Below, piece after piece: positions 1-11,459 of a stretch of DNA of 12,416 nucleotides (positions within the stretch are counted from its first letter, which is position 1; every line of letters begins with the position of its first letter). The DNA lies in the NCBI GenBank assembly GCA_002394305.1, contig DGTM01000015.1:1-12416 (forward strand). The letters run 5' to 3'. A program made the position numbers and the translations under genes. Under the pieces are notes generated by a model. The model did not search any database. It saw nothing but the letters and a program-made list of their open reading frames with translations, and had not been told where the DNA came from. This DNA comes from Prevotellaceae bacterium UBA4336. Lineage in GTDB: Bacteria > Bacteroidota > Bacteroidia > Bacteroidales > Bacteroidaceae.

Positions 1-3
1 ACA

Positions 4-20
4 ATGCTCATGCCGAGCAT
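4..20. repeat. Small inverted repeat beyond the rpoC terminator
   Basis: ATGCTC (4-9) and GAGCAT (15-20) form a 6-bp stem around a 5-nt loop. It lies just past the rpoC terminator in the transcription direction. It is short, and its function is unknown. Confidence 0.35.
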
Positions 21-28
21 ACAAACAG

Positions 29-60
29 GAAGACCGCAAAGCTTTCGCCTTGCGGTCTTC
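29..60 (-). terminator. Rho-independent terminator after rpoC
   Basis: An 11-bp perfect stem pairs 29-39 with 50-60 (GAAGACCGCAA against TTGCGGTCTTC) around a 10-nt loop that holds a further 2-bp GC helix. In the rpoC direction the stem is followed by CTGTTTGTAT, a moderately U-rich tract. It lies 43 bp past the rpoC stop codon, where the end of the operon is expected. The U tract is imperfect, so efficiency is uncertain. Confidence 0.75.
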
Positions 61-71
61 TTATCATACCC

Positions 72-102
72 CCCTCTCCCACGGGAGAGGGATGGGGAGA
101 GG
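72..102. repeat. REP-like inverted repeat abutting the rpoC stop
   Basis: CCTCTCCC at 73-80 can pair with GGGAGAGG at 83-90, giving a long hairpin with a minimal loop, or with an identical second copy of GGGAGAGG at 95-102. The two hairpins are mutually exclusive. The layout, a CT-rich arm and two GA-rich arms, resembles the short palindromic REP elements scattered outside genes in many bacterial genomes. It sits between the rpoC stop codon and the terminator. Its status as a multicopy genomic repeat cannot be shown from one copy. Confidence 0.55.
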
Positions 103-4404
<4,302 letters not shown>

Positions 4405-4413
4405 GTTTTGATA

Positions 4414-4420
4414 TCCTTTC
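4414..4420 (-). promoter_or_regulatory. Shine-Dalgarno-like site for rpoC
   Basis: GAAAGGA on the minus strand lies 9 nt upstream of the rpoC ATG. It is the only clear purine-rich Shine-Dalgarno-like motif ahead of a gene in this window; the other starts have A/T-rich leaders. It supports the chosen rpoC start. Confidence 0.5.
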
Positions 4421-4435
4421 TGAAAAGCGATTCAT

Positions 4436-7400
4436 TTATTCCAAACTTACACGCAGTCCCAAGCCGCGCAGCTCGTGGAGCAGCACATTGAGGGACTCGG
4501 GGATGCCCGGCGTGGGCATGTGGTCACCCTTGACGATGGCTTCGTAAGCCTTGCTGCGGCCCACCACATCGTCACTCTTGATGGTAAGTATCTCCTGCAG
4601 CACGTGCGAAGCGCCAAATGCCTCGATAGCCCAGACTTCCATCTCACCGAAACGCTGGCCGCCGAACTGTGCCTTACCGCCAAGAGGCTGCTGCGTGATG
4701 AGGGAGTACGGGCCGATGCTGCGGGCATGCATTTTGTCTTCTACCATGTGGCCGAGCTTCAGCATGTAGGCCACGCCGACTGTTGCCAGCTGGTCGAAGG
4801 GCTCGCCGGTGGCTCCGTCGTAGAGCTGCGTAGAGCAGTAACGGGGCAGTCCTGCCTTGTCCGTCCACTCGCAGAGGTCGTCGAGAGAAGCGCCGTCGAA
4901 GATGGGCGTTGCAAACTTGACGCCGAGCTTTTGGCCGGCAGCGCCGAGCACGGTCTCGAAAATCTGGCCGATGTTCATACGAGAAGGCACGCCGAGCGGG
5001 TTGAGCACGATGTCGACGGGTGTGCCGTCGGCCAGGAAAGGCATATCTTCCTGACGGACCACCTTGCTGACGATACCCTTGTTGCCGTGACGACCGGCCA
5101 TCTTATCGCCGACGCCAATCTTACGCTTCTTGGCGATGTAGACCTTAGCCAGCTGGATGATGCCGTTGGGCAGCTCGTCGCCGAGGCTGATGGCATACTT
5201 CTTGCGCTTCATCTCCGTCTCAAGCAGCTTGTACTTCTTGAGATAGTTGATGATAAGCTTGCCGATGAGCTCGTTGGCATGCTCGTCGTCGGTCCAGCCA
5301 GTGAGCTGTACTGTGGTATAGTCGATGTTGTTGAGCAGGTTGGCCGTTATGGTGCCACCCTTGGCAATGAGCTCTACGCCCACGTTGTCGACGATGCCCT
5401 GGCTCTTCTTCTTGTTGGTAAGCTCCAGAAGCTTGTCCACGAGGATAGCCTTCAGGTCCTCTACCTTGCTGTTGAATTCCTCGTCGATGGCTGCCAGACG
5501 GGGTTTGTCGAGCTGCTTCATCTTGCCGGTCTTGGTGGCCTTGGTGAAGAGCTTCTTGTCGATGACAACGCCGTTGAGCGAAGGGCTTGCCTTGAGGGAT
5601 GCGTCCTTCACGTCGCCAGCCTTGTCGCCGAAGATGGCGCGCAGGAGCTTCTCTTCGGGGCTGGGGTCGCTTTCGCCCTTAGGCGTAATCTTACCTATCA
5701 TGATGTCGCCGGGAGCAACACGGGCGCCGATGCGGATGATACCGTTCTCGTCGAGGTCCTTCGTTGCTTCCTCGCTGACATTGGGGATGTCGGCTGTGAG
5801 TTCCTCCATGCCGCGCTTCGTCTCGCGCACCTCCAGGGAGAACTCTTCTACATGAACGCTGGTGAGGATATCTTCACGCACTACGCGTTCGTTGAGCACA
5901 ATGGCATCCTCGTAGTTGTAACCCTTCCAAGGCATGTAGGCCACCAGAAGGTTCTTGCCGAGTGCCAGCTCGCCGTCCTCGGTGGAATAGCCTTCCGTCA
6001 GGATCTGACCTTTCACTACCCTGTCGCCCTTGTTGCAGATGGGACGCAGGTCGATGGTCATGTTCTGGTTCGTGCGGCGGAACTTGGGTATGCGATACTC
6101 TTTCAGGGCCGGCTCGAAGCTGACGAATTCCTCGTCCTCAGTGCGGTCATAGAGGATGCGGATGGTGGTGGCATCGACATATTCTACCACGCCATCGCCT
6201 TCGGCGCAAATCATTGTGCGGGAATCCTCGCAAACCTGACGCTCGATGCCGGTGCCGACGATGGGGGCCTCGGTGCGCATCAAGGGCACTGCCTGGCGCA
6301 TCATGTTCGAGCCCATCAGTGCACGGTGTGCATCGTCGTGCTCCAAGAAGGGAATCAGGGCTGCAGCAATAGAGGCAATCTGCTGAGGAGCAACGTCCAT
6401 GAGGTTGACCTCGGAGGGAGGAACGACGGGATAGTCATCGTCCTGACGGCACTTTACCTTGGTGCGGATGAAGGTGCCGTCGTCGTTGAGGGGCGCGTTG
6501 CCCTGACCGATGACGAGTCCCTTCTCCTCCTCGGCCGTCATGTAACAGACGCCTTCGGGAGTGAGGTCTACCTTTCCGTCCTCTACCTTGCGGTAGGGTG
6601 TCTCGATGAAGCCCAGGTCGTTTATCTTGGCATAAACGCAAAGAGACGATATCAGACCGATGTTGGGACCTTCGGGAGACTCGATGGGGCAAAGGCGACC
6701 ATAGTGTGTGTAGTGTACGTCGCGCACCTCGAAGCCTGCACGTTCGCGGGACAGACCGCCGGGGCCGAGGGCCGAGAGACGGCGCTTGTGGGTCACTTCG
6801 GCCAGAGGGTTGGTCTGGTCCATGAACTGGCTCAGGGCATTGGTGCCGAAGAAACTGTTGATGACACCGCCCAGGCTCTTGCTGGTCAGCAGGTCAGTGG
6901 GGGTGAACACCTCATTGTCGCGGACATTCATACGCTCGCGGATGGTACGAATCATACGGGCCAGTCCGATGGCAAACTGATTGGCAAGCTGTTCGCCCAC
7001 CGTACGAACGCGGCGGTTGCTCAGGTGGTCGATGTCGTCGACACTGGCCTTCGAGTTGACAAGCTCAATCAGGTACTTGATAATCTCGATGATGTCTTCC
7101 TTCGTCAGGACGCGCACACTGGGGTCGGTGTCCAAGCCGAGCTTGTGGTTGATGCGGTAGCGTCCCACTTCGCCCAAGTCGTAGCGCTTCTCGCTGAAGA
7201 AGAGGTTGAGGATGACTTCCTTGGCGCTGGCATCGTCCACGGGGTCGGCATTGCGCAGCTGGCGATAGATGTAGCTGATGGCCTCCTTCTCGCTGTTGGT
7301 GGCATCCTTCTGGAATGTGTTGAATATGATACTGTAGTCGGAGGACTGTGCATCGTCCTTGTGGATAAGGATGGAAGGCACATTGCTGGACATAATCTGC

Positions 7401-8245
7401 TCGATTGCGTCCTCGTCGAGCACACTTTCACGTTCCAGGATAATCTCGTTACGCTCGATGGACACCACTTCGCCCGTATCCTCGTCGACGAAGTCCTCTA
7501 TCCAGCTCTTGAGCACACGGGCTGCAAGCTTGCGCCCGAGGTAGTTTTTCAGGTTTTCACGAGTGGCTTTTACTTCCTCGGCAAGGTCGAAAATCTGCAG
7601 GATGTCCTTGTCGTTCTCAAAGCCGATGGCACGAAGCAGCGTAGTGACGGGCAACTTCTTCTTGCGGTCAATGTACGCATACATGACGTTGTTGATGTCC
7701 GTGGCAAACTCTATCCAGCTGCCCTTGAAGGGGATGATACGTGCGGAGTAGAGCTGCGAGCCGTTGGCATGCAGACTGCTGCCGAAGAAGACACCGGGAG
7801 AACGGTGAAGCTGCGACACGACGACGCGCTCGGCACCGTTGATGATGAAAGTGCCATTGTCCGTCATATAAGGAATGAACCCAAGGAACACGTCCTGTAC
7901 GACCGTCGAGAAATCCTCATGGTCGGGGTCGTCGCAACTCAGCTTCAGTTTTGCCTTCAAAGGCACACTGTACGTAAGGTCACGCTCCAGACACTCCTCG
8001 ATAGAATAACGGGGAGGGTCGATAAAGTAGTCGAGAAACTCCAGATTAAAGTTGTTGCGAGTGTCGTTAATCGGGAAGTTCTCAGAGAAAACCTTGTACA
8101 GACCGTCATACTTCCTCAGCTCGGGAGGAGTATCAAGTTGGAGGAAGTCCTTGAAAGACTTCAGTTGCACTTCCAAAAAGTCAGGATATGCCAGCGGACT
8201 TTTTACAGAAGCGAAATTAACTCTCTGATTCTTTTTGTTAGCCAT
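4436..8245 (-). CDS. rpoB: DNA-directed RNA polymerase subunit beta (RpoB)
   Basis: Encodes the beta subunit of RNA polymerase, 1269 residues and intact from MANKKNQRVNF to a C-terminal VSLE. The rifampicin pocket is readable: LSQFMDQTNPL followed by THKRRLSALGPGG. Residues equivalent to E. coli Gln513, Asp516, His526 and Ser531 are Gln473, Asp476, His486 and Ser491. All are the wild-type residues, so no known first-cluster resistance substitution is seen at these four sites. The active-site segment GDKMAGRHGNKG is at about 1046-1057, with Lys1048 and Lys1056 matching E. coli Lys1065 and Lys1073. A charged insertion precedes it, where E. coli beta has its SI2 insertion. The gene follows rplL after a 300-bp non-coding gap with regulatory-looking structure and precedes rpoC by 31 bp. 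Its leader is A/T-rich with no clear Shine-Dalgarno. Confidence 0.99.
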   Translation of the reverse strand: MANKKNQRVNFASVKSPLAYPDFLEVQLKSFKDFLQLDTPPELRKYDGLYKVFSENFPINDTRNNFNLEFLDYFIDPPRYSIEECLERDLTYSVPLKAKLKLSCDDPDHEDFSTVVQDVFLGFIPYMTDNGTFIINGAERVVVSQLHRSPGVFFGSSLHANGSQLYSARIIPFKGSWIEFATDINNVMYAYIDRKKKLPVTTLLRAIGFENDKDILQIFDLAEEVKATRENLKNYLGRKLAARVLKSWIEDFVDEDTGEVVSIERNEIILERESVLDEDAIEQIMSSNVPSILIHKDDAQSSDYSIIFNTFQKDATNSEKEAISYIYRQLRNADPVDDASAKEVILNLFFSEKRYDLGEVGRYRINHKLGLDTDPSVRVLTKEDIIEIIKYLIELVNSKASVDDIDHLSNRRVRTVGEQLANQFAIGLARMIRTIRERMNVRDNEVFTPTDLLTSKSLGGVINSFFGTNALSQFMDQTNPLAEVTHKRRLSALGPGGLSRERAGFEVRDVHYTHYGRLCPIESPEGPNIGLISSLCVYAKINDLGFIETPYRKVEDGKVDLTPEGVCYMTAEEEKGLVIGQGNAPLNDDGTFIRTKVKCRQDDDYPVVPPSEVNLMDVAPQQIASIAAALIPFLEHDDAHRALMGSNMMRQAVPLMRTEAPIVGTGIERQVCEDSRTMICAEGDGVVEYVDATTIRILYDRTEDEEFVSFEPALKEYRIPKFRRTNQNMTIDLRPICNKGDRVVKGQILTEGYSTEDGELALGKNLLVAYMPWKGYNYEDAIVLNERVVREDILTSVHVEEFSLEVRETKRGMEELTADIPNVSEEATKDLDENGIIRIGARVAPGDIMIGKITPKGESDPSPEEKLLRAIFGDKAGDVKDASLKASPSLNGVVIDKKLFTKATKTGKMKQLDKPRLAAIDEEFNSKVEDLKAILVDKLLELTNKKKSQGIVDNVGVELIAKGGTITANLLNNIDYTTVQLTGWTDDEHANELIGKLIINYLKKYKLLETEMKRKKYAISLGDELPNGIIQLAKVYIAKKRKIGVGDKMAGRHGNKGIVSKVVRQEDMPFLADGTPVDIVLNPLGVPSRMNIGQIFETVLGAAGQKLGVKFATPIFDGASLDDLCEWTDKAGLPRYCSTQLYDGATGEPFDQLATVGVAYMLKLGHMVEDKMHARSIGPYSLITQQPLGGKAQFGGQRFGEMEVWAIEAFGASHVLQEILTIKSDDVVGRSKAYEAIVKGDHMPTPGIPESLNVLLHELRGLGLRVSLE

Positions 8246-8310
8246 CTAAACTTGTATTTCTCGTGAATTGATATATGAATGTCGCTCCGCCTGGCACGGC
8301 ACGCGCTTTT

Positions 8311-8432
8311 CTCCGAAGAGCCTAACGCTTTTTCCAAAAGAGCCTGGCTCTTATTTCCGAAGAGCCTAACGCTTTTTTCCGAAGAGCCTGGCTCTTATTC
8401 CCGAAGAGCCTGGCGTCTGTTCCGGAGACCCT
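8311..8432. repeat. 22-bp degenerate tandem repeat array in the rplL-rpoB gap
   Basis: Six tandem units share the core CCGAAGAGCCT (plus strand). The cores end at 8323, 8345, 8367, 8389, 8411 and 8432, so the spacing is 22, 22, 22, 22 and 21 bp. Units 1, 3, 4 and 5 have the exact core, unit 2 has CCAAAAGAGCCT, and unit 6 is degenerate (CCGGAGACCCT). Tails alternate between AACGCTTTT (units 1 and 3) and GGCTCTTAT (units 2 and 4). The first four units are therefore a nearly identical 44-bp dimer repeated twice. On the RNA strand, GGCTCTT and AAGAGCC form two identical 7-bp hairpins with 7-nt loops, at 8390-8410 and 8346-8366. The array lies in the transcribed leader of rpoB, about 65 bp before its start codon. 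No coding sense is apparent. Confidence 0.9.
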
Positions 8433-8460
8433 GCACGCCTGCGCTCAGGGCAGCAGCAGA

Positions 8461-8493
8461 CAACCATATAGTTTATAGACGCAAAAAGGCAAA
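8461..8493 (-). promoter_or_regulatory. Candidate internal promoter for rpoBC
   Basis: The Bacteroidota primary-sigma consensus is TTTG at about -33 and TAnnTTTG at about -7, separated by 19-21 bp. Here TTTG occupies 8490-8493 and TATGGTTG, one mismatch, occupies 8461-8468, with a 21-bp spacer on the minus strand. The TTTG overlaps the end of the attenuator-like hairpin. Transcription would begin just before the repeat array. A match this short can arise by chance. Confidence 0.3.
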
Positions 8494-8517
8494 GAACCCT
8501 CTACCAGAGGATCCTTT
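8483..8517 (-). terminator. Terminator/attenuator-like hairpin after rplL
   Basis: On the minus strand, starting 28 bp past the rplL stop, bases 8517 to 8491 fold into a 12-pair stem, two of them G-U, around a 3-nt GGT loop. The 3' arm ends in TTCTTT, and a TTTTT run (8483-8487) follows after GCC. This is the position where E. coli has a partial terminator that sets the ratio of ribosomal protein to polymerase subunit expression. Since rpoBC lies downstream in the same direction, partial termination (attenuation) is the more likely reading. Function is inferred from structure and position. Confidence 0.6.
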
Positions 8518-8545
8518 ACCGTTAGTCCTTATTGATAAGGGAGTA

Positions 8546-8920
8546 TTACTTCAGTTCGACTTCTGCACCGGCATCCTCGAGGGTCTTCTTCAGAGCCTCG
8601 GCGTCAGCCTTAGGCATGCCTTCCTTCAGCACGCTGGGAGCACCGTCAACCATTTCCTTTGCTTCCTTCAGACCCAGACCGCAAGCTTCCTTGACAGCCT
8701 TTACAACCTGAAGCTTAGCAGCACCTGCACTCTTGAGGACAACGTCGAAGTCGGTCTTCTCCTCAGCAGCAGCACCTGCACCTTCGCCACCTGCAGCGAC
8801 TACCACAGCAGCAGCAGCGGGCTCGATGCCATAAGTTTCCTTAAGTTCATTCTTAAGATCGATTACTTCCTGTACTGTGAGCGCTACGAGCTCAGCAGCA
8901 ATAGCCTTAATATCAGCCAT
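8546..8920 (-). CDS. rplL: 50S ribosomal protein L7/L12
   Basis: Encodes the multicopy acidic stalk protein that recruits and stimulates translation GTPases (EF-Tu, EF-G, IF2). The 124-residue product has the family layout. The N-terminal dimerisation and L10-binding domain spans about residues 1-33. An Ala/Gly/Glu-rich flexible hinge spans about 34-55. The globular C-terminal domain contains KAVKEACGLGLKEAKEMVDGAP at about 74-95, whose conserved Gly-Leu-Gly-Leu-Lys-Glu-Ala stretch is the factor-binding face. It lies 37 bp after rplJ, the usual pairing, since the proteins assemble as an L10-L12 complex. The leader is A/T-rich (TTAAAGAA before ATG) with no strong Shine-Dalgarno. The gene is followed by a terminator-like hairpin that may lower readthrough into rpoBC. 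Confidence 0.98.
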   Translation of the reverse strand: MADIKAIAAELVALTVQEVIDLKNELKETYGIEPAAAAVVVAAGGEGAGAAAEEKTDFDVVLKSAGAAKLQVVKAVKEACGLGLKEAKEMVDGAPSVLKEGMPKADAEALKKTLEDAGAEVELK

Positions 8921-8957
8921 TTCTTTAATGTATTTAAATTGTTATTATTCTTGATGT

Positions 8958-9464
8958 TTATTCTGTTGCTGCTTCTGCAGCTTTCTCTTCGCGGTTCTCC
9001 AGAGCGCTCAGCACGTTCATAATCGGAGATTCGAGGGCAGCGATAACGTCTGCAATCAGCTCGTTCTTGCTCTTCAGGGCAACGAGAGTCATCAGCTGGT
9101 CAGCACCCACATAGAGAGCACCTTCGGCATAGGCAGCCTTGAAGGCAGGCTTCTCCTGCTTCTTGCCGTTCAGCTCCTTGATGAGCTTGGCAGGAACATT
9201 GGCAGTCTCCGTCAGGATAAGCGCAGTCGTTCCGACCAACACGGACTTCAGTTCGTCAAAGTCACCTTCTGCTGCCTCAAGAGCCTTCTCCATCAACGTG
9301 TTCTTGACAACGACCATCTTAAGGTCCTTCTCGAAACACTTGCGGCGCAAAGCACTTGTGTTGGCAGCATTCATACCCTCAACGTCCACCAAGTAGAAGT
9401 GGGGATACTGCTTCAGCAGTTCGCCAAGTTGCGCAATAATAGCACTTTTATCTTCCTTTCTCAT
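8958..9464 (-). CDS. rplJ: 50S ribosomal protein L10
   Basis: Encodes L10, the base of the ribosomal stalk. Its N-terminal domain binds 23S rRNA with L11, and its C-terminal helix carries L7/L12 dimers. The 168-residue product begins MRKEDKSAIIAQL, as in Bacteroidales L10. It has the conserved KNTLMEKAL segment at about 54-62 and ends in an Ala/Glu-rich helix after PIMNVLSALENR (about 147-158), the expected L12-docking region. It starts only 15 bp after the rplA stop. The long structured leader that L10-L12 binds for autoregulation in E. coli therefore has no room in the intergenic space; any such site would overlap rplA. No Shine-Dalgarno is evident. Confidence 0.98.
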   Translation of the reverse strand: MRKEDKSAIIAQLGELLKQYPHFYLVDVEGMNAANTSALRRKCFEKDLKMVVVKNTLMEKALEAAEGDFDELKSVLVGTTALILTETANVPAKLIKELNGKKQEKPAFKAAYAEGALYVGADQLMTLVALKSKNELIADVIAALESPIMNVLSALENREEKAAEAATE

Positions 9465-9479
9465 GATGATACAGCTTTT

Positions 9480-10178
9480 TTAGATTTCCTCAGTAGCCTT
9501 AGGATCAACCTTGATGCCGCGGCTCATAGTACTGGAAAGATAAATACTCTTGACGTATGTACCCTTGGCAGCAGCAGGCTTCAGCTTGATGATAGTAGCA
9601 ATGAACTCCTTTGCATTCTGAGCGATCATGTCTGCAGTGAAAGACACCTTGCCGATAGAGGTATGCACGATACCCGTCTTGTCGACCTTGAAGTCAATCT
9701 TACCCTGCTTCACTTCACGGACAGCCTTGGCTACATCCATGGTTACAGTTCCACTCTTGGGGTTGGGCATCAAGCCACGCGGACCGAGGATACGGCCCAG
9801 CGCACCAATCTTACCCATGATGGAAGGCATCGTGATGATAACATCAATGTCTGTCCAACCACCCTTAATCTTCTCGATATACTCATCGAGACCTACATAG
9901 TCAGCACCTGCTTCCTTAGCAGCAGCTTCGGCATCCGGTGTGCAGAGGCACAGCACGCGAGTCACCTTACCCGTTCCGTTGGGCAAAGATACGACACCGC
10001 GAACCATCTGGTTTGCCTTCCTGGGGTCAACGCCCAGGCGCACATCGATATCAACAGAAGCGTCGAACTTGGTGGTGGTAATCTCCTTCACCAAGCTGGC
10101 AGCTTCCTTCAAGGTGTATGCCTTCCCTGCTTCAATCTTATCAGCTACCAACTTCTGGTTTTTTGTCAGTTTACTCAT
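9480..10178 (-). CDS. rplA: 50S ribosomal protein L1
   Basis: Encodes L1, which forms the mobile L1 arm beside the ribosomal E site and helps release deacylated tRNA. In many bacteria it also represses its own mRNA. The 232-residue product is full length. It has the L1 signature LGPRGLMPNPKSGTV at about 131-145 and the conserved C-terminal SSTMSRGIKVD at about 215-225. The start MSKLTKNQK matches the family N terminus in Bacteroidales. It follows rplK by 17 bp and precedes rplJ by 15 bp, so it belongs to a tightly packed operon. The leader is TAACTTCAATTAAA with no Shine-Dalgarno. Confidence 0.98.
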   Translation of the reverse strand: MSKLTKNQKLVADKIEAGKAYTLKEAASLVKEITTTKFDASVDIDVRLGVDPRKANQMVRGVVSLPNGTGKVTRVLCLCTPDAEAAAKEAGADYVGLDEYIEKIKGGWTDIDVIITMPSIMGKIGALGRILGPRGLMPNPKSGTVTMDVAKAVREVKQGKIDFKVDKTGIVHTSIGKVSFTADMIAQNAKEFIATIIKLKPAAAKGTYVKSIYLSSTMSRGIKVDPKATEEI

Positions 10179-10195
10179 TTTAATTGAAGTTAGAA

Positions 10196-10636
10196 TTATT
10201 TACCAGGGAACTCACCCTTGACAGTGATACCCATACTTCTTGCAGTACCTGCTACCAAAGTCATTGCAGACTCCACAGTAAAGCAGTTCAAGTCAGGCAT
10301 TTTATCCTGAGCAATGGTGCGAACCTGATCCCAAGTAATCTCGGCAACCTTCTTACGGTTGGGTTCTGCGCTACCGCCCTTGATCTTTGCAGCCTCCATC
10401 AACTGTACTGCCACGGGAGGAGTCTTGACTACGAAGTCATAAGACTTATCCGTGTAGTAAGTAATGATGACAGGGAGCACCTTACCGGCGCGATCCTGAG
10501 TTCTGGCGTTGAATGCCTTACAGAAATCCATGATATTGATACCTTTGGAGCCCAATGCGGGACCAACTGGGGGTGATGGATTTGCAGCGCCTCCTTTAAT
10601 CTGTAATTTGATTAATCCAGCAACTTCTTTAGCCAT
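10196..10636 (-). CDS. rplK: 50S ribosomal protein L11
   Basis: Encodes L11, which binds the GTPase-associated region of 23S rRNA next to the stalk. It is needed for RelA stringent-response sensing and forms part of the thiostrepton site. The start chosen is MAKEVAGLIKLQIK, giving 146 residues. The frame stays open 28 codons further upstream to an ATG at 10720, but that extension would overlap the end of nusG and has no family resemblance. The proline-rich PPVGPALG segment is at about 22-29 in the N-terminal domain. The RNA-binding C-terminal domain spans about 75-146. The gene follows nusG by 55 bp of A/T-rich DNA and precedes rplA by 17 bp. Confidence 0.98.
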   Translation of the reverse strand: MAKEVAGLIKLQIKGGAANPSPPVGPALGSKGINIMDFCKAFNARTQDRAGKVLPVIITYYTDKSYDFVVKTPPVAVQLMEAAKIKGGSAEPNRKKVAEITWDQVRTIAQDKMPDLNCFTVESAMTLVAGTARSMGITVKGEFPGK

Positions 10637-10691
10637 TTGATTATACTTTATTATTATTATTAATGATAGCCCGAGGCACGTAACAATTGCC

Positions 10692-11246
10692 TCAAAGCTT
10701 CTCGACCTGTGTAAACCCAAGCTCTACGGGCGTCTTGCGACCGAAGATCTTGACCATAACCTTCAGCTTCTTCTTTTCGTTATTCACTTCCTCCACGATT
10801 GCATCGAAACCGCTGAACGGACCGTCGGACACTTTGACGCTCTCACCCACTTCGAAGGGGATGATAACATCCTCGGGTATCTCGGTCATCTCATCGATGG
10901 TACCCAGCATCTGACTGACTTCAGAGGGACGCAAAGGCATGGGGACGTTGCTCGAACGCGACTCATTGAGGAAGCCCAGCACGTTGGACACTTCGCGCAA
11001 ACGAGCCTGAGTCTCGCCCATCAGCTCTGCTTCTACGAAGACATAGCCGGGATAGCGATTCTTCTCCTTGATTTTGCGCTTGCCCGCAGTGACGGCTACC
11101 ACCTTCTCGGTAGGAATCAGCACCTGGGAGACATGCTTGGCGAAATCGGGCTGATTGTTTATCAGCGCATCAATTACCTCCTTGACTTTGCCTTCCTTAC
11201 CACTAATGGCACGCAACACGTACCATTTCATTCCTGCTTCTGCCAT
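10692..11246 (-). CDS. nusG: Transcription termination/antitermination protein NusG
   Basis: Encodes NusG, the universal elongation factor that binds the RNA polymerase clamp and can contact Rho or ribosomal protein S10. The 184-residue product has an N-terminal NGN domain (about 6-115) starting KWYVLRAISGKEGK and including the conserved YPGYVFVE at about 65-72. A C-terminal KOW domain (about 132-184) contains VGESVKVSDGPFSGF and ends with FGRKTPVEL near 168-176. The start is taken as MAEAGMKWYVL. An internal ATG five codons later is also possible, but related Bacteroidales proteins carry a short pre-KWYVL extension. It lies 15 bp after secE, the classic secE-nusG pair, which supports this being housekeeping NusG and not a specialised paralogue. 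Confidence 0.98.
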   Translation of the reverse strand: MAEAGMKWYVLRAISGKEGKVKEVIDALINNQPDFAKHVSQVLIPTEKVVAVTAGKRKIKEKNRYPGYVFVEAELMGETQARLREVSNVLGFLNESRSSNVPMPLRPSEVSQMLGTIDEMTEIPEDVIIPFEVGESVKVSDGPFSGFDAIVEEVNNEKKKLKVMVKIFGRKTPVELGFTQVEKL

Positions 11247-11261
11247 TTTCTGAGAAGTTCT

Positions 11262-11459
11262 TTATCGCAGCAAACCATAGATGACTTCCATTCCGGACTG
11301 GAATACGAAGTCCATAACGAAAATTACCAGTGCTATGCATAGGGAAGCGGTTAAAACTACAACAGCACTGTTCATCAGTTCTGAACGTGTAGGCCAAGTG
11401 GTTTGGTTTACCAGCTCATTGTATGATTCCTTACAATATGTCTTGAAACTTTCAAACAT
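11262..11459 (-). CDS. secE: Preprotein translocase subunit SecE
   Basis: Encodes SecE, the small essential subunit that clamps SecY in the inner-membrane protein channel. The 65-residue product is the short single-span type. An amphipathic N-terminal helix includes ESYNELVNQTTWPTR, whose TWPTR at 21-25 is the family hallmark. One hydrophobic membrane segment follows at about 31-53 (AVVVLTASLCIALVIFVMDF), then a short tail. It sits 17 bp downstream of tRNA-Trp and 15 bp upstream of nusG. The leader is TATAAAAAGTT before ATG, without a Shine-Dalgarno. The short length is normal for the family. Confidence 0.96.
   Translation of the reverse strand: MFESFKTYCKESYNELVNQTTWPTRSELMNSAVVVLTASLCIALVIFVMDFVFQSGMEVIYGLLR

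Noticed and set aside
4436..8245. Rifampicin resistance allele in rpoB
   Set aside because: Gln473, Asp476, His486 and Ser491, equivalent to the main resistance positions, are all wild type.
4475..8266. 1263-codon plus-strand open frame opposite rpoB
   Set aside because: It is in codon register with rpoB, so its stops could come only from sense TTA, CTA or TCA codons. The strong codon bias of rpoB avoids these. The translation has no recognisable domain.
8311..8411. Cluster of GAAGAGC sequences resembling a type IIS restriction recognition site
   Set aside because: The motif is simply part of the repeat core, and no restriction-modification gene is nearby.
8311..8432. CRISPR array or integron-like repeat
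   Set aside because: Units are contiguous with a 22-bp period and no unique spacers, are degenerate, and no cas or integrase gene is present.
8279..9022. 247-codon plus-strand open frame across the repeat array and antisense to rplL
   Set aside because: The N-terminal repeats only reflect the 22-bp DNA repeat read in frame, since 44 bp and 22 bp units do not keep a single frame. The rest is antisense to rplL and rplJ.
10637..10691. L1-binding regulatory leader ahead of rplK
   Set aside because: The 55-bp nusG-rplK gap is A/T-rich with only a 3-bp GCC/GGC stem. I cannot see an L1 site there.
10637..10720. 28-codon N-terminal extension of rplK
   Set aside because: It overlaps the 3' end of nusG and does not resemble L11. 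MAKEVAGLIKLQ at 10636 matches the family start.
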